Of a stretch of 64,000 nucleotides of DNA, positions 55,974-63,967 are shown one piece after another. This stretch comes from Streptomyces sp. B93 (GTDB lineage Bacteria; Actinomycetota; Actinomycetes; Streptomycetales; Streptomycetaceae): assembly GCF_018070565.1 (NCBI RefSeq), contig NZ_JAGPXL010000006.1:124001-188000 (forward strand), given 5' to 3'. The notes under the pieces were generated by a model, which was not told the DNA's origin, did not search any database, and worked only from the letters and a program-made list of their open reading frames with translations. The stretch's first letter is position 1. Every line of letters begins with the position of its first letter. Position numbers and translations under genes: made by a program.

Positions 55974-57253
55974 GGAAGGACCTCCGGAGCGGGAAGTGTT
56001 CTGTACGGGGGTGAGTCAGGGGACGAGGAACGGGCTGGGTCAGCGGACTGACCGTCGTCGTCCTCGTCGTCGACGGCGGGGTGCTGGTGGGCCCGGTCAC
56101 GGGCGGCGCCCGCCTCCGGCAGCCGCAGGGTGAACGTGGAGCCCTGTCCCTCGGAGCTCCACACCGTGACCTCCCCGCCGTGCGAGGCGGCCACGTGCTT
56201 GACGATCGCCAGCCCGAGTCCCGTACCACCGGTGGCGCGGGAGCGGGCCGGGTCGACCCGGTAGAAGCGCTCGAAGATGCGCTCCTTGTCCTTGTCGGAG
56301 ATGCCGATGCCCTGGTCGGTCACGGCGATCTCGATCAGGTCGCCGCCGGGTGCGGCGACCCTGCGGGCGGCGATGCCGACGCGGGTCCGCGCGGGCGAGT
56401 AGTTGACGGCGTTCTCCACGAGGTTGCCGAGCGCGGCGGCGAGCTGTCCGCGGTGGCCCCAGACGTGCAGGTCGGCGGTGCCTCCGGCGGCCATGGTGAT
56501 CTGCTTGTGGGAGGCGGTGTGGCGGCAGCGGTCGACGGCCTCGGCGACGAGTTCGTCGACCCGGACCGGCTCGGCGTCCTCCAGAGGGTCGTCGTTCTGC
56601 ACCCGGGAGAGGTCGATCAGCTCCTGCACCAGGTTGGTCAGCCGGGTCGCCTCGATCTGCATCCGCCCGGCGAAGCGTTCCACCGCCTCGGGGTCGTCGG
56701 AGGCGTCCATGACGGCCTCGGAGAGCAGGGAGAGCGCGCCGACCGGGGTCTTCAGCTCATGGCTGACGTTGGCGACGAAGTCCCGGCGGACCGCCTCTAT
56801 GCGGCGGGCCTCGGTGAGGTCCTCGACCAGCAGCAGCACCAGCCGGGAGCCGAGCGGGGCGACGCGGGCGGAGACCGCGAGGGCCTCGCCGCGGCCGGAG
56901 CCGCGCCGGGGCAGGTCCAGCTCGACCTGTCGTATCTCTCCGTCGCGCCGGGTGTCGCGGGCCATCTGGAGCATCGGTTCGACGGCCAGCCTGCCGCCGC
57001 GGACCAGTCCGAGGGCGTACGCCGCCGAACTGGCCTTGACCACGGCGTCCGCTTCGTCGAGGACGACGGCGGAGGAGCGCAGCACCGACAGCACGGTGTC
57101 CACGCCCGGCGGGAGCACCGGGTCGGTGTGCAGGGAGGTCCGGGTGGGGCGTTTCAGGTCGCGTTCGCTCCAACGGAACGCCAGCATGGCGATCACGCCG
57201 GTGAGCACACCGGCGATCGCTGCCACTGCGGCGACCGCCGCGTTCACGTCCAT
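55970..57253 (-). CDS. phoR: phosphate sensor histidine kinase PhoR
   Basis: 427 residues. One N-terminal membrane segment (AAVAAVAAIAGVLTGVIAMLAF), a PAS-like region, phospho-His box FVANVSHELKTPVGALSLL, and ATPase motifs NLVENAVNYSP and GTGLGLAIVKHV. No large extracellular domain, so sensing is probably internal, perhaps through PhoU. Operon phoR-phoP, divergent from phoU. Confidence 0.95.
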   Translation of the reverse strand: MDVNAAVAAVAAIAGVLTGVIAMLAFRWSERDLKRPTRTSLHTDPVLPPGVDTVLSVLRSSAVVLDEADAVVKASSAAYALGLVRGGRLAVEPMLQMARDTRRDGEIRQVELDLPRRGSGRGEALAVSARVAPLGSRLVLLLVEDLTEARRIEAVRRDFVANVSHELKTPVGALSLLSEAVMDASDDPEAVERFAGRMQIEATRLTNLVQELIDLSRVQNDDPLEDAEPVRVDELVAEAVDRCRHTASHKQITMAAGGTADLHVWGHRGQLAAALGNLVENAVNYSPARTRVGIAARRVAAPGGDLIEIAVTDQGIGISDKDKERIFERFYRVDPARSRATGGTGLGLAIVKHVAASHGGEVTVWSSEGQGSTFTLRLPEAGAARDRAHQHPAVDDEDDDGQSADPARSSSPDSPPYRTLPAPEVLP

Positions 57254-57326
57254 GCCTCCAGGTTAGGCATGCCCTCCGCGGTGCCTACAGTCGTCCGAGC
57301 ACCAGCTCGAACACTCGTCGCCCAGA

Positions 57327-57359
57327 GTTCACCTTGGAGCCAGTGGTGGTTCATTTGGG
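57327..57359. promoter_or_regulatory. PHO-box-like direct repeats
   Basis: GTTCACCTTGG (57327-57337), AGCCAGTGGTG, and GTTCATTTGGG (57349-57359) form 11-nt steps, the PHO box pattern bound by PhoP. They lie between divergent phoRP and phoU, so autoregulation and phoU control are expected. Confidence 0.75.
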
Positions 57360-57602
57360 GTGGCGGAAACGGACGCGTAGAGGCCGGATCGTGGGAGCGT
57401 GGGGGGAACGGCGCCGGTTTCACCATGGGCTTTCCGGCTCATGGGTAGGGCTGGGGCCGAGCCGGTTCCGGATCGTCGGGGCCCCGGCGGAACCACTCTT
57501 CGGACCCCTTCCGGGACGTCTCCCCGGCCCCTCGCCGGGGGCCTGGAGAGGTGCCGGAAGGTGTCCGGAACCACCCGAAAGAGACGCACGAGAGGAACCC
57601 TG

Positions 57603-58316
57603 ATGCGGGACGCGTACCACGAGGAACTGGACTCGATCGGCGACGGACTGGTCGAGATGGCCCGGCTGGTCGGGTCGGCGATCGGGCGCGCCACCACGGC
57701 CATCCTCGACTCCGACCTGAAGCTGGCCGAGAGCGTGATCGAGGCGGACAAGCGGGTTGACGAACTCCAGCACGACCTGGAGGCCCGTGCCATAGCCCTG
57801 CTCGCGCGCCAGCAGCCGGTGGCGACGGACCTGCGGATAGTGGTGACCTCGCTTCGCATGTCCGCCGACCTGGAGCGCTCCGGCGACCTCGCCCAGCATG
57901 TGGCGAAGCTCGCACGGCTGCGGTTCCCGGAGCGGGCGGTCCCGCACGACCTGCACGCCACCATCCTGGAGATGGGCCAGCTCGCCCAGCGGCTGATGGC
58001 CAAGGCGGCCGAGGTCATCGTCACCAAGGACGTCGACCTGGCGCTCCAGCTCGAACAGGACGACGACGCGATGGACCTCCTCCACCGCACCCTGTTCCAG
58101 CACCTGATCGACGAGCGCTGGAAGCACGGCATCGAGACGGCCGTCGACGTGACGCTGCTGGGCCGCTACTACGAGCGGTTCGCCGACCACGCGGTGTCGG
58201 TCGCCAAGCGGGTCGTCTTCCTGGTCACCGGCGAGCACGCGGACGAGCTGCAGGCCGAGACGCAGCCGGAGATCCAGCCGGAGGTACCGCCGATGCCGGC
58301 GGCCGAGGAGGGCTGA
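57603..58316 (+). CDS. phoU: phosphate transport regulator PhoU
   Basis: 237 residues in two three-helix bundles: MRDAYHEELDSIGDGLVEMARLVG, LRIVVTSLRMSADLERSGDLAQHVAKLA and a second DDAMDLLHRTLF...GRYYERFADHAVSVAKRVVFLVTGE. The E/DxxxD metal motifs are present. It damps the PhoR-PhoP response and Pst uptake. GAGAGGAA precedes the ATG at 57603. It ends in a short acidic/Pro tail. Confidence 0.95.
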   Translation: MRDAYHEELDSIGDGLVEMARLVGSAIGRATTAILDSDLKLAESVIEADKRVDELQHDLEARAIALLARQQPVATDLRIVVTSLRMSADLERSGDLAQHVAKLARLRFPERAVPHDLHATILEMGQLAQRLMAKAAEVIVTKDVDLALQLEQDDDAMDLLHRTLFQHLIDERWKHGIETAVDVTLLGRYYERFADHAVSVAKRVVFLVTGEHADELQAETQPEIQPEVPPMPAAEEG

Positions 58317-58533
58317 CCGGGCGGGGCCGGGTGGGGTGCGCGTTCTCCGGGCCGGGTGGGGGCGCCCCTGCCGGGGAGAGGCGGGTGCGCCTGCGCCCTT
58401 GCCGGGCCGGGGCGTGCGTGAGCCACTGTGCGCCGTTGATGCGCCCAGTGGAGCGGGCATGCAATGGGCAAGGCACCGGCGCCGTACGGAGCCAGGTGCA
58501 GGTAGCGGAACCGTCCTCCAGGAGGGACCGACC

Positions 58534-58701
58534 ATGCCCGACTCCCCCACCACCCCGCCCGCCCCGACCCCGGACCCCACCCGGCAGCAGCCGACCGAGC
58601 AGCCCGCGGACCTGAGGAGCCTGCCCCTCGTCGCCGCCTGCGGCTGCGGCTCGGGCTGCGGCTGCGGCTGTCAGTCGGGCGGCCCTTGCCAGTGCGGCTG
58701 A
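58534..58701 (+). CDS. small Cys-rich peptide
   Basis: 55 residues: a Pro/Thr-rich N-terminal half, then LPLVAACGCGSGCGCGCQSGGPCQCG with seven Cys in the last 20 positions. GGAGGGACCGACC before the ATG is a convincing ribosome-binding site. It may bind metal (metallothionein-like) or be a precursor peptide; neither is shown. It stands between phoU and a Ni-binding-like protein gene. Confidence 0.75.
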   Translation: MPDSPTTPPAPTPDPTRQQPTEQPADLRSLPLVAACGCGSGCGCGCQSGGPCQCG

Positions 58702-58843
58702 CGGAGACCCGCCCGCCACCACTTCGCATCGCCCCGCCCGTCATCGCGTCCACCGCCCCGTTCGCCAGGCTCGCCGCCCGGGCGCAGCATGGAAGGGGTA
58801 CGGGAAGGTGAGAGCACGCCGAGGACGGAGGGAGGCAGAGATC

Positions 58844-59092
58844 ATGCCCCAGTTCATGGACGTCCACCACGGGATGAAGGGCATCACCGCCGAGGGGCTG
58901 CGCGAGGCCCACAACGCGGACCTCGCCATCGAGAAGGACGAGGGCGTGCACTTCGAGCGCGCCTGGGCCGACCCGGAGTCCGGAACGGTCTACTGCCTCT
59001 CCGCGGCTCCGTCGGCGGAGGCGGTGCAGCGCATCCACGAGCGGACGGGGCACGCGCCGGACGAGATCCACCCGGTGCCGTTGTCGATCTGA
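58844..59092 (+). CDS. DUF4242 nickel-binding-like protein
   Basis: 82 residues, ferredoxin-like fold: MPQFMDVHHGMKGITAEGLREAH with a His pair, EKDEGVHFERAWADPESGTVYCLSAA and HERTGHAPDEIHPV. It resembles S. coelicolor SCO4226, a dimeric nickel-binding protein of this locus. The ATG at 58844 follows GGAGG at 58831-58835. A metal-homeostasis role is inference. Confidence 0.85.
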   Translation: MPQFMDVHHGMKGITAEGLREAHNADLAIEKDEGVHFERAWADPESGTVYCLSAAPSAEAVQRIHERTGHAPDEIHPVPLSI

Positions 59093-59268
59093 CCGACAGG
59101 TAGGTGCTGAGCCACGCCGTCCGCGCACGACGCGCGGGCGGCGAGCCGTGTTCTCGACGAAGCCCGGCGGGAAAAGAACCACACGGCGATGTCGAGAACC
59201 GTCATCCGCCTCCGTCCCCGGGGTGAGCGCGACCACAATGGGCCGCACGAGCACCGAGGAGAAGCACG

Positions 59269-59676
59269 ATGGCCAAGTACCTGCTGCTGAAGCACTACCG
59301 CGGCGCCCCGGCGGCGGTCAACGACGTGCCGATGGACCAGTGGAGCCCCGGGGAGATCTCGGCGCACATGCGGTTCATGCACGACTTCATGGCCCGGCTG
59401 GAGAAGACCGGCGAGTTCGTCGACGCCCAGGCGCTGGCCCCCGAGGGGATGTGGGTCCGGTACGAGGGTGAGGGGCGCCCGCCGGTCACCGACGGCCCGT
59501 TCGCCGAGACCAAGGACCTGATCGCCGGTTGGGTGGTCATCGACGTCGACAGCGAGGAGCGCGCCGTCGAGCTGGCCGGGGAACTGTCGGCCGCGCCCGG
59601 TGCGGGGGGCAAGCCGATCCACGAGTGGCTGGAGGTGCGCCCGTTCCTGGCCGCCCCGCCCACGATCACGGAGTGA
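59269..59676 (+). CDS. YCII-related (DGPF) domain protein
   Basis: 135 residues. MAKYLLLKHYRGAP, RYEGEGRPPVTDGPFAETKDLIAGWVVIDVDS (DGPF motif) and a final EVRPFLAAPP. Proteins of this type are the standard partner of ECF42 sigma factors; biochemical role unclear. The stop overlaps the sigma GTG start (GTGA). Confidence 0.92.
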   Translation: MAKYLLLKHYRGAPAAVNDVPMDQWSPGEISAHMRFMHDFMARLEKTGEFVDAQALAPEGMWVRYEGEGRPPVTDGPFAETKDLIAGWVVIDVDSEERAVELAGELSAAPGAGGKPIHEWLEVRPFLAAPPTITE

Positions 59677-60830
59677 CGCACTCGATGGACGAGGTTCTCC
59701 TCAGGAGCCTCACGCCGAGCGTGCTCACCGTCCTCGTCCGCCGCGGAGCCGACTTCGCGGCGGCCGAGGACGCGGTGCAGGACGCGCTGGTGGAGGCGCT
59801 CCGGGTGTGGCCGACCGACCAGCCGCGGGACCCCAAGGGCTGGCTGATCACCGTGGCGTGGCGCAAGTTCCTCGACGCGGCGCGCTCGGAGGCCGCCCGC
59901 CGCAGGCGCGAGGACCGCGTGGAGGAGGAGCCGCCTCCCGGCCCCGCGCCCTCCATGGACGACACGCTCCACCTCTACTTCCTCTGCGCGCACCCGTTGC
60001 TGACCCCGGCCTCGGCGGTCGCCCTGACCCTGCGCGCCCTCGGCGGCCTGACCACCCGCCAGATCGCCCGGGCCTACCTGGTGCCCGAGGCGACGATGGC
60101 GCAGCGCATCAGCCGGGCCAAGCGCACGGTCTCCGGCGCGCGCTTCGACCGCCCCGGCGACGTGGCCACCGTCCTCCGCGTCCTCTACCTGGTCTTCAAC
60201 GAGGGCTACTCGGGCGACGTCGACCTCGCCGCCGAGGCGATCCGGCTCACCCGGCAGCTCGCGGCGGCCGTGGACCACCCCGAGGTGTCCGGACTGCTCG
60301 CCCTCATGCTGCTCCACCACGCCCGACGCGCCGCCCGGACCACGCCCGACGGCAGCCTGGTGCCGCTGGCGGGGCAGGACCGGGGCCGCTGGGACACCCG
60401 CCTGATCGCCGAGGGCGTCATGATCCTCCAGGCCGCCCTCGCCCGCGACCGGCTGGGCGAGTTCCAGGCCCAGGCCGCCATCGCCGCCCTGCACGCCGAC
60501 GCGCCCCACGCCGCCGAGACCGACTGGGTGCAGATCGTGGAGTGGTACGACGAGCTGACCCGCCTCACCGACAGCCCTGTCGTCCGCCTCAACCGCGCGG
60601 TCGCCGTGGGCGAGGCCGACGGCCCCCAGGCGGGCCTCACGGCCCTGTCCGCCCTGGACCCCGCCCTCCCCCGCTGGACCGCGGTCGCGGCCCACCTCCA
60701 CGAACGCGCGGGCGACCTCCCCACAGCGGCCCGCCTCTACACGGAGGCGGCCCACAAGGCCCCCACCCTCCCCGAACGCAACCACCTCACCCGCCAGGCG
60801 TCCCGCCTGAACACCCACCTACGCGCCTGA
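59673..60830 (+). CDS. ECF42-type RNA polymerase sigma factor with C-terminal TPR-like domain
   Basis: 385 residues. Sigma region 2 (ADFAAAEDAVQDALVEALRVWP, DPKGWLITVAWRKFLD) and region 4 (LTLRALGGLTTRQIARAYLVPEATMAQRISRAKR) are followed by about 200 residues of helical repeats (DUF6596/TPR-like) with LRVLYLVFNEGYSGDVD. ECF42 factors lack a classical anti-sigma; the extension is thought to control activity. The start at GTG 59673 is coupled to the DGPF gene; ATG 59685 is the alternative. Confidence 0.94.
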   Translation: MTHSMDEVLLRSLTPSVLTVLVRRGADFAAAEDAVQDALVEALRVWPTDQPRDPKGWLITVAWRKFLDAARSEAARRRREDRVEEEPPPGPAPSMDDTLHLYFLCAHPLLTPASAVALTLRALGGLTTRQIARAYLVPEATMAQRISRAKRTVSGARFDRPGDVATVLRVLYLVFNEGYSGDVDLAAEAIRLTRQLAAAVDHPEVSGLLALMLLHHARRAARTTPDGSLVPLAGQDRGRWDTRLIAEGVMILQAALARDRLGEFQAQAAIAALHADAPHAAETDWVQIVEWYDELTRLTDSPVVRLNRAVAVGEADGPQAGLTALSALDPALPRWTAVAAHLHERAGDLPTAARLYTEAAHKAPTLPERNHLTRQASRLNTHLRA

Positions 60831-60838
60831 CCCCCAAC

Positions 60839-61045
60839 TCACAGCCGAACGACCGCTTCCGTGCCCACGACGGCCCCAAGAACCCCGGCCGTAAGCCTCA
60901 CGGTCGTCGGCGTAAAAAGACGGCTCATCCCGACCCGCTCAGCCGCAAAGCCGTGTATACGCCACGCAGAGTCACGGACGTTGAACGCCACAACCCCGCA
61001 AACAACCACGAACCCCACATCCCACAACACCCGCAACCACCCCAC
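60839..61045 (-). CDS. small two-helix membrane protein
   Basis: 68 residues with hydrophobic segments VLWDVGFVVVCGVVAFNV and VRLTAGVLGAVVGTEAVV. No family recognised. GGGAGGGG lies 4-5 nt before the GTG at 61045, a strong ribosome-binding site that supports the call. It is convergent with the sigma gene. Confidence 0.6.
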   Translation of the reverse strand: MGWLRVLWDVGFVVVCGVVAFNVRDSAWRIHGFAAERVGMSRLFTPTTVRLTAGVLGAVVGTEAVVRL

Positions 61046-61293
61046 GAAACCCCTCCCTGGCGGCCGGTCCCACGAACAAGCCCTCCCCCCGTGGATAACC
61101 CGCAGGGAGAGGGCGTGCGCGTGCGGGCTTACTTCTTCTTGCCCTGGGTCTGGCGGGCCCGTTTTTCAGCCCTGGTCAACGGGTTGCGGACCAGGGCTGA
61201 CCTGCGGTTGAGCCGTCGTCATTGGTCGTTGTTGGTCGTCGTCGGCCGTCCTTGGAGGGCCCAGAGTGGACCCGGACGTCGCCCCGGGCTCAC
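61046..61293. other. gap with possible coding remnant
   Basis: On the minus strand 61129-61206 reads RNPLTRAEKRARQTQGKKK before a stop codon, a basic tail preceded by an in-frame stop and no start. It may be a gene 3' end left by recombination. Nothing else is seen. Confidence 0.35.
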
Positions 61294-61863
61294 TCACGAA
61301 GAGGAGCAGCCCTCGCCCGGCTTGGGAGTGTCGTCGGTGAAACCGTGCTCTGCGGGACGCGTTGGGCGCTGAGCAAGCCAGCCGGACACCCGAGGGCCGC
61401 CGTTCATGGCCACTCCCTCAAGGACTGTCCGAACGTGCTCGAAGCCTTGCCGAAGGTAGTACGCCTGAAGCCCCTCGTTGGTCGTCCACGCGTCCAGACG
61501 CAGCCACTTGGCTCCGGCCCGGTAGGCCCGATCGCCCGCCCAATCGAGCAGGCGCCCCCCGACGTTCGCCCCAGCATGGGAGCGCGCGACCGTGAGCTTG
61601 TTGATGAACAGAGAAGGCTCCGCAAGCTCCTGCTCGGTCCAGAGGCCTGGCTCAGCGTCAGGGGTCAGGGTGATGGTCGCGACCGTAGCGGGGCCATCCA
61701 CCACCATGAAGACGGTTCCCGCCTCGATAGTCTCCAGCAACTTGTCAGCGGGGTAGGGTCGGCGCCACTGGTCAGTGCCGAGACGGGAAAGCCAGGCTGC
61801 GGCCTCCTCACGGAAGGCGAGCAGCCGGGCAACGTCGTCTGGGCAGGCGGGGATGATTCTCAC
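61294..61863 (-). CDS. GNAT-family N-acetyltransferase
   Basis: 189 residues. The acetyl-CoA loop is SLFINKLTVARSHAGANVGGRLLDWAGDRAYRAG, with WLRLDAWTTNEGLQAYYLRQGFEHV beyond. The GTG at 61863 overlaps the GntR stop (GTGA), so the two are coupled. Lower G+C than the rest of the window; likely acquired. The substrate is unknown. Confidence 0.88.
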   Translation of the reverse strand: MRIIPACPDDVARLLAFREEAAAWLSRLGTDQWRRPYPADKLLETIEAGTVFMVVDGPATVATITLTPDAEPGLWTEQELAEPSLFINKLTVARSHAGANVGGRLLDWAGDRAYRAGAKWLRLDAWTTNEGLQAYYLRQGFEHVRTVLEGVAMNGGPRVSGWLAQRPTRPAEHGFTDDTPKPGEGCSSS

Positions 61864-62633
61864 TGAGGCTCGTTCTCGCTTCGGGCGGTCAGGTCGCCGA
61901 TCTCGTAGTTCATCCGGTTGAGGTCGCCCCGGAACGTGGTGATGGTGCATCGGATGGGTCGCTCTGCGGAGTAGCCGGTACGCGTCCAGAGCAGCACTGG
62001 CACTCCGGCGCCGATCTCCAACAGTCGTGCCTCCTCTGGGGTCGGCATACGCGCGGCGATCTCGTCGAAGTACCCAACCTGCACGATGCCCTGAGCGGCT
62101 AGATACCGCGTAGTTCCCTCTTCGATGTCCCCTGGCTCGGCAAGTCGCGGCGACGCGTCGACCAGCCACGACGGGTAGTAGGTCGCTTGCGTCGACCAAG
62201 GGACGTCGTCCACGAAACGGTGGCAGAACCGCAGCACCGCCTTCGCCCCTGTCGCAATGTCCAGTCGCTGGGCGATCTCCTCTGGCGTTGGCAGCATCTC
62301 GACCCGGAACCTCTGGTGCGGCCGTCGACCTGCGTTGGTGACGTCGGTGTTGTACGAATCCCCGTTCTGCGGAAAGTTCAGATTCTCGAACCGGGACGCG
62401 TTGAGTTCGAACACCTCGTGAGACTTGACCTCGTAGCCAAGTCCCTGGCTGGACGTCAGCAGTCCCTCGCTGACCAACAAGCTCAGCCCGTTGCGGACTG
62501 TGTTCCGGGACGCGTCGAACCGCTGTTGTAGGTCGTGCTCAGAAGGCAGCCGCGACCCCGGCGGGAAGGTGCCGTTGTCAATCTCGCGGCGCAGGGCATC
62601 GGCGACTTGCCGGTACTTCGGCTGCTTGCTCAT
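61860..62633 (-). CDS. GntR/HutC-family transcriptional regulator
   Basis: 257 residues. Winged helix (YRQVADALRREIDNGTFPPGSRLPSEHDLQQRFDASRNTVRNGLSLL) and a C-terminal UTRA ligand domain (LRFCHRFVDDVPWSTQATYYP to the end). Such repressors control transfer genes in actinomycete integrative elements (KorSA-like) or metabolic operons. Start ATG 62633 (MSKQPKY). Upstream are two related operator-like sites. Lower G+C supports acquisition. Confidence 0.9.
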   Translation of the reverse strand: MSKQPKYRQVADALRREIDNGTFPPGSRLPSEHDLQQRFDASRNTVRNGLSLLVSEGLLTSSQGLGYEVKSHEVFELNASRFENLNFPQNGDSYNTDVTNAGRRPHQRFRVEMLPTPEEIAQRLDIATGAKAVLRFCHRFVDDVPWSTQATYYPSWLVDASPRLAEPGDIEEGTTRYLAAQGIVQVGYFDEIAARMPTPEEARLLEIGAGVPVLLWTRTGYSAERPIRCTITTFRGDLNRMNYEIGDLTARSENEPQ

Positions 62634-62658
62634 GCCCTCATCATGACGCACTCGCGCA

Positions 62659-62674
62659 ACTTGTTGGTACATGT
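62659..62674. promoter_or_regulatory. GntR operator-like site, proximal
   Basis: ACTTGT-TGGT-ACATGT, an imperfect version of the distal palindrome, directly upstream of the GntR start. Confidence 0.6.
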
Positions 62675-62723
62675 AGGCCAACCCCCTTGACGACTCACTG
62701 TCCGTGGGTGCAGCATCACTGCG

Positions 62724-62745
62724 TCAGCTTGTACCAACAAGCTGA
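62724..62745. promoter_or_regulatory. GntR operator-like site, distal
   Basis: TCAGCTTGT-ACCA-ACAAGCTGA, a perfect 9+4+9 palindrome. The CTTGT/ACAAG core with a 4-bp centre is the same as in the proximal site. Confidence 0.68.
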
Positions 62746-63360
62746 GCAGGTGGTGCAACACCCTCAAGTGTGCACCCACCTGCGGCGACGCCCGGAGGAA
62801 AGCCCGCAGGGGTGAGTACGAAGGAAGCGCCCGTTGGTTGAGAACTCAACAGAGTGTTGATTCGACGGGAAGTGAGTCCCCGTCCCCGCAACGGCCCGGG
62901 TGATGGCCGCTGGTGGCCACTTCGAGGCGGGGGAACCTGTCCCGCCCTGCGTGTCAGCTCTGGAGAACAGCCCCCGGGATCATCCCTTCCTCACGGGAGG
63001 TCAACCCGGTGTCTGCCACCTGGTGCGCGCCGCCCTGCTGGCGTCAGAGCAGTGACGATGACGCGCCCGATTCTCCCGGCTCGGGACCGGTGCTCCGTGG
63101 CAACGGCGTACCGGTGAAGCCGTGTCCCCGCGATCCGTGGGAGGTCGGTTGTGAGCCGACGACATACCAAGGCGCCGCCGCGACGGACTGGCCGCGCGGT
63201 GCCTGACTTGTAAGCCCGGTCCACTTCGGCCCGCAGCATTCGGTGCTGCGGTCGGCTGCCTCTCCCGCCCGTCCGCCCCGCCGTGAGGCGAGGGCGTACG
63301 GGCGGGAGCGCGGGGAGCCGGAAAACGCCGCTGCTTCAACTGAGCAGATCAGGAGTTGGC
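62746..63360. other. long gap, perhaps tiny ORFs
   Basis: No frame has clear domain content. Two coupled tiny frames on the plus strand (MTRPILPARDRCSVATAYR from 63061 and VKPCPRDPWEVGCEPTTYQG from 63115) lack good ribosome-binding sites. A CGTACGGGCGGGAG/CTCCCGCCCGT-like pair occurs near 63262-63310. Confidence 0.3.
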
Positions 63361-63783
63361 ATGACCTGCATCGAGACCTTCGAGACCATCCGCTACACCG
63401 CTGACGTTGTTGTGACCACGACTGACGGGTACGTGTTGCTGGTCGAACGCGGCTGGGACCCGTTCAAGGGCCGGTGGGCGCTGCCCGGTGGTCACGTCGA
63501 CCCCGGCGAGACCAGCCGCGTCGCCGCCGCGCGTGAACTCGCCGAAGAGGCCGGTGTGCACGCCGCGCCGGAAGAGCTGCGCCAGGTCGGCACGTTCGAC
63601 CAGCCCGACCGTGACCCGCGTGGCCGGTACGTCACCGTCGCCTACCACCTCACCGTCATCCCCGGAACGATCGTCGAGGCCGGTGACGACGCGACGCGCG
63701 CCGAATGGTGGCCCCTGAGTGACCTGCCGCCGCTCGCGTTCGACCACGCCGAGATTCTCGCTGCGGCCACGGGAACCACCTGA
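63361..63783 (+). CDS. NUDIX hydrolase
   Basis: 140 residues with a complete Nudix box GGHVDPGETSRVAAARELAEEAGV (GX5EX7REUXEEXGU). It hydrolyses nucleoside diphosphate-linked compounds. AGGAGTTGGC precedes the ATG at 63361. In pSAM2-type elements a Nudix protein (Pif) accompanies a GntR repressor, which fits this neighbourhood; the link is inference. Confidence 0.92.
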   Translation: MTCIETFETIRYTADVVVTTTDGYVLLVERGWDPFKGRWALPGGHVDPGETSRVAAARELAEEAGVHAAPEELRQVGTFDQPDRDPRGRYVTVAYHLTVIPGTIVEAGDDATRAEWWPLSDLPPLAFDHAEILAAATGTT

Positions 63784-63803
63784 CCAGCCCCTTCCGCCCC
63801 GAT

Positions 63804-63842
63804 GGTCGCAACGCCGGGTTCGACTCCCGGCGGGGGCACTCC
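63804..63842 (+). other. tRNA 3'-half-like fragment (possible att-site relic)
   Basis: A canonical T-arm (stem CCGGG/CCCGG, loop TTCGACT, 63814-63830) is followed by CGGGGGCA, resembling an acceptor 3' strand. No 5' half with a complementary GCCCCCG is seen upstream, so it is not a complete tRNA. Confidence 0.4.
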
Positions 63843-63898
63843 GGCCGCGCTCTGGCGGCCGTGCCGCGCCGACGCGCGGCTGCTTACCTCCAACCGCG

Positions 63899-63929
63899 CG
63901 CACCCCCGGAGGGGCTACTCCGGGGGTGC
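63899..63929 (+). terminator. hairpin after the NUDIX gene
   Basis: GCACCCCCGGAG with its complement, 12-bp stem and 7-nt loop, 115 bp downstream of the stop codon. Confidence 0.7.
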
Positions 63930-63967
63930 TGTTCGGGCCGTTTCACCTGCTAGGGAGACCACGACCC

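Noticed and set aside
62991..63239. 82-residue reverse frame
   Set aside because: Basic, no recognised domain, no ribosome-binding site, and equally long frames exist on the other strand.
63804..63842. Complete tRNA gene
   Set aside because: No 5' acceptor strand, D-arm or anticodon arm could be found upstream.
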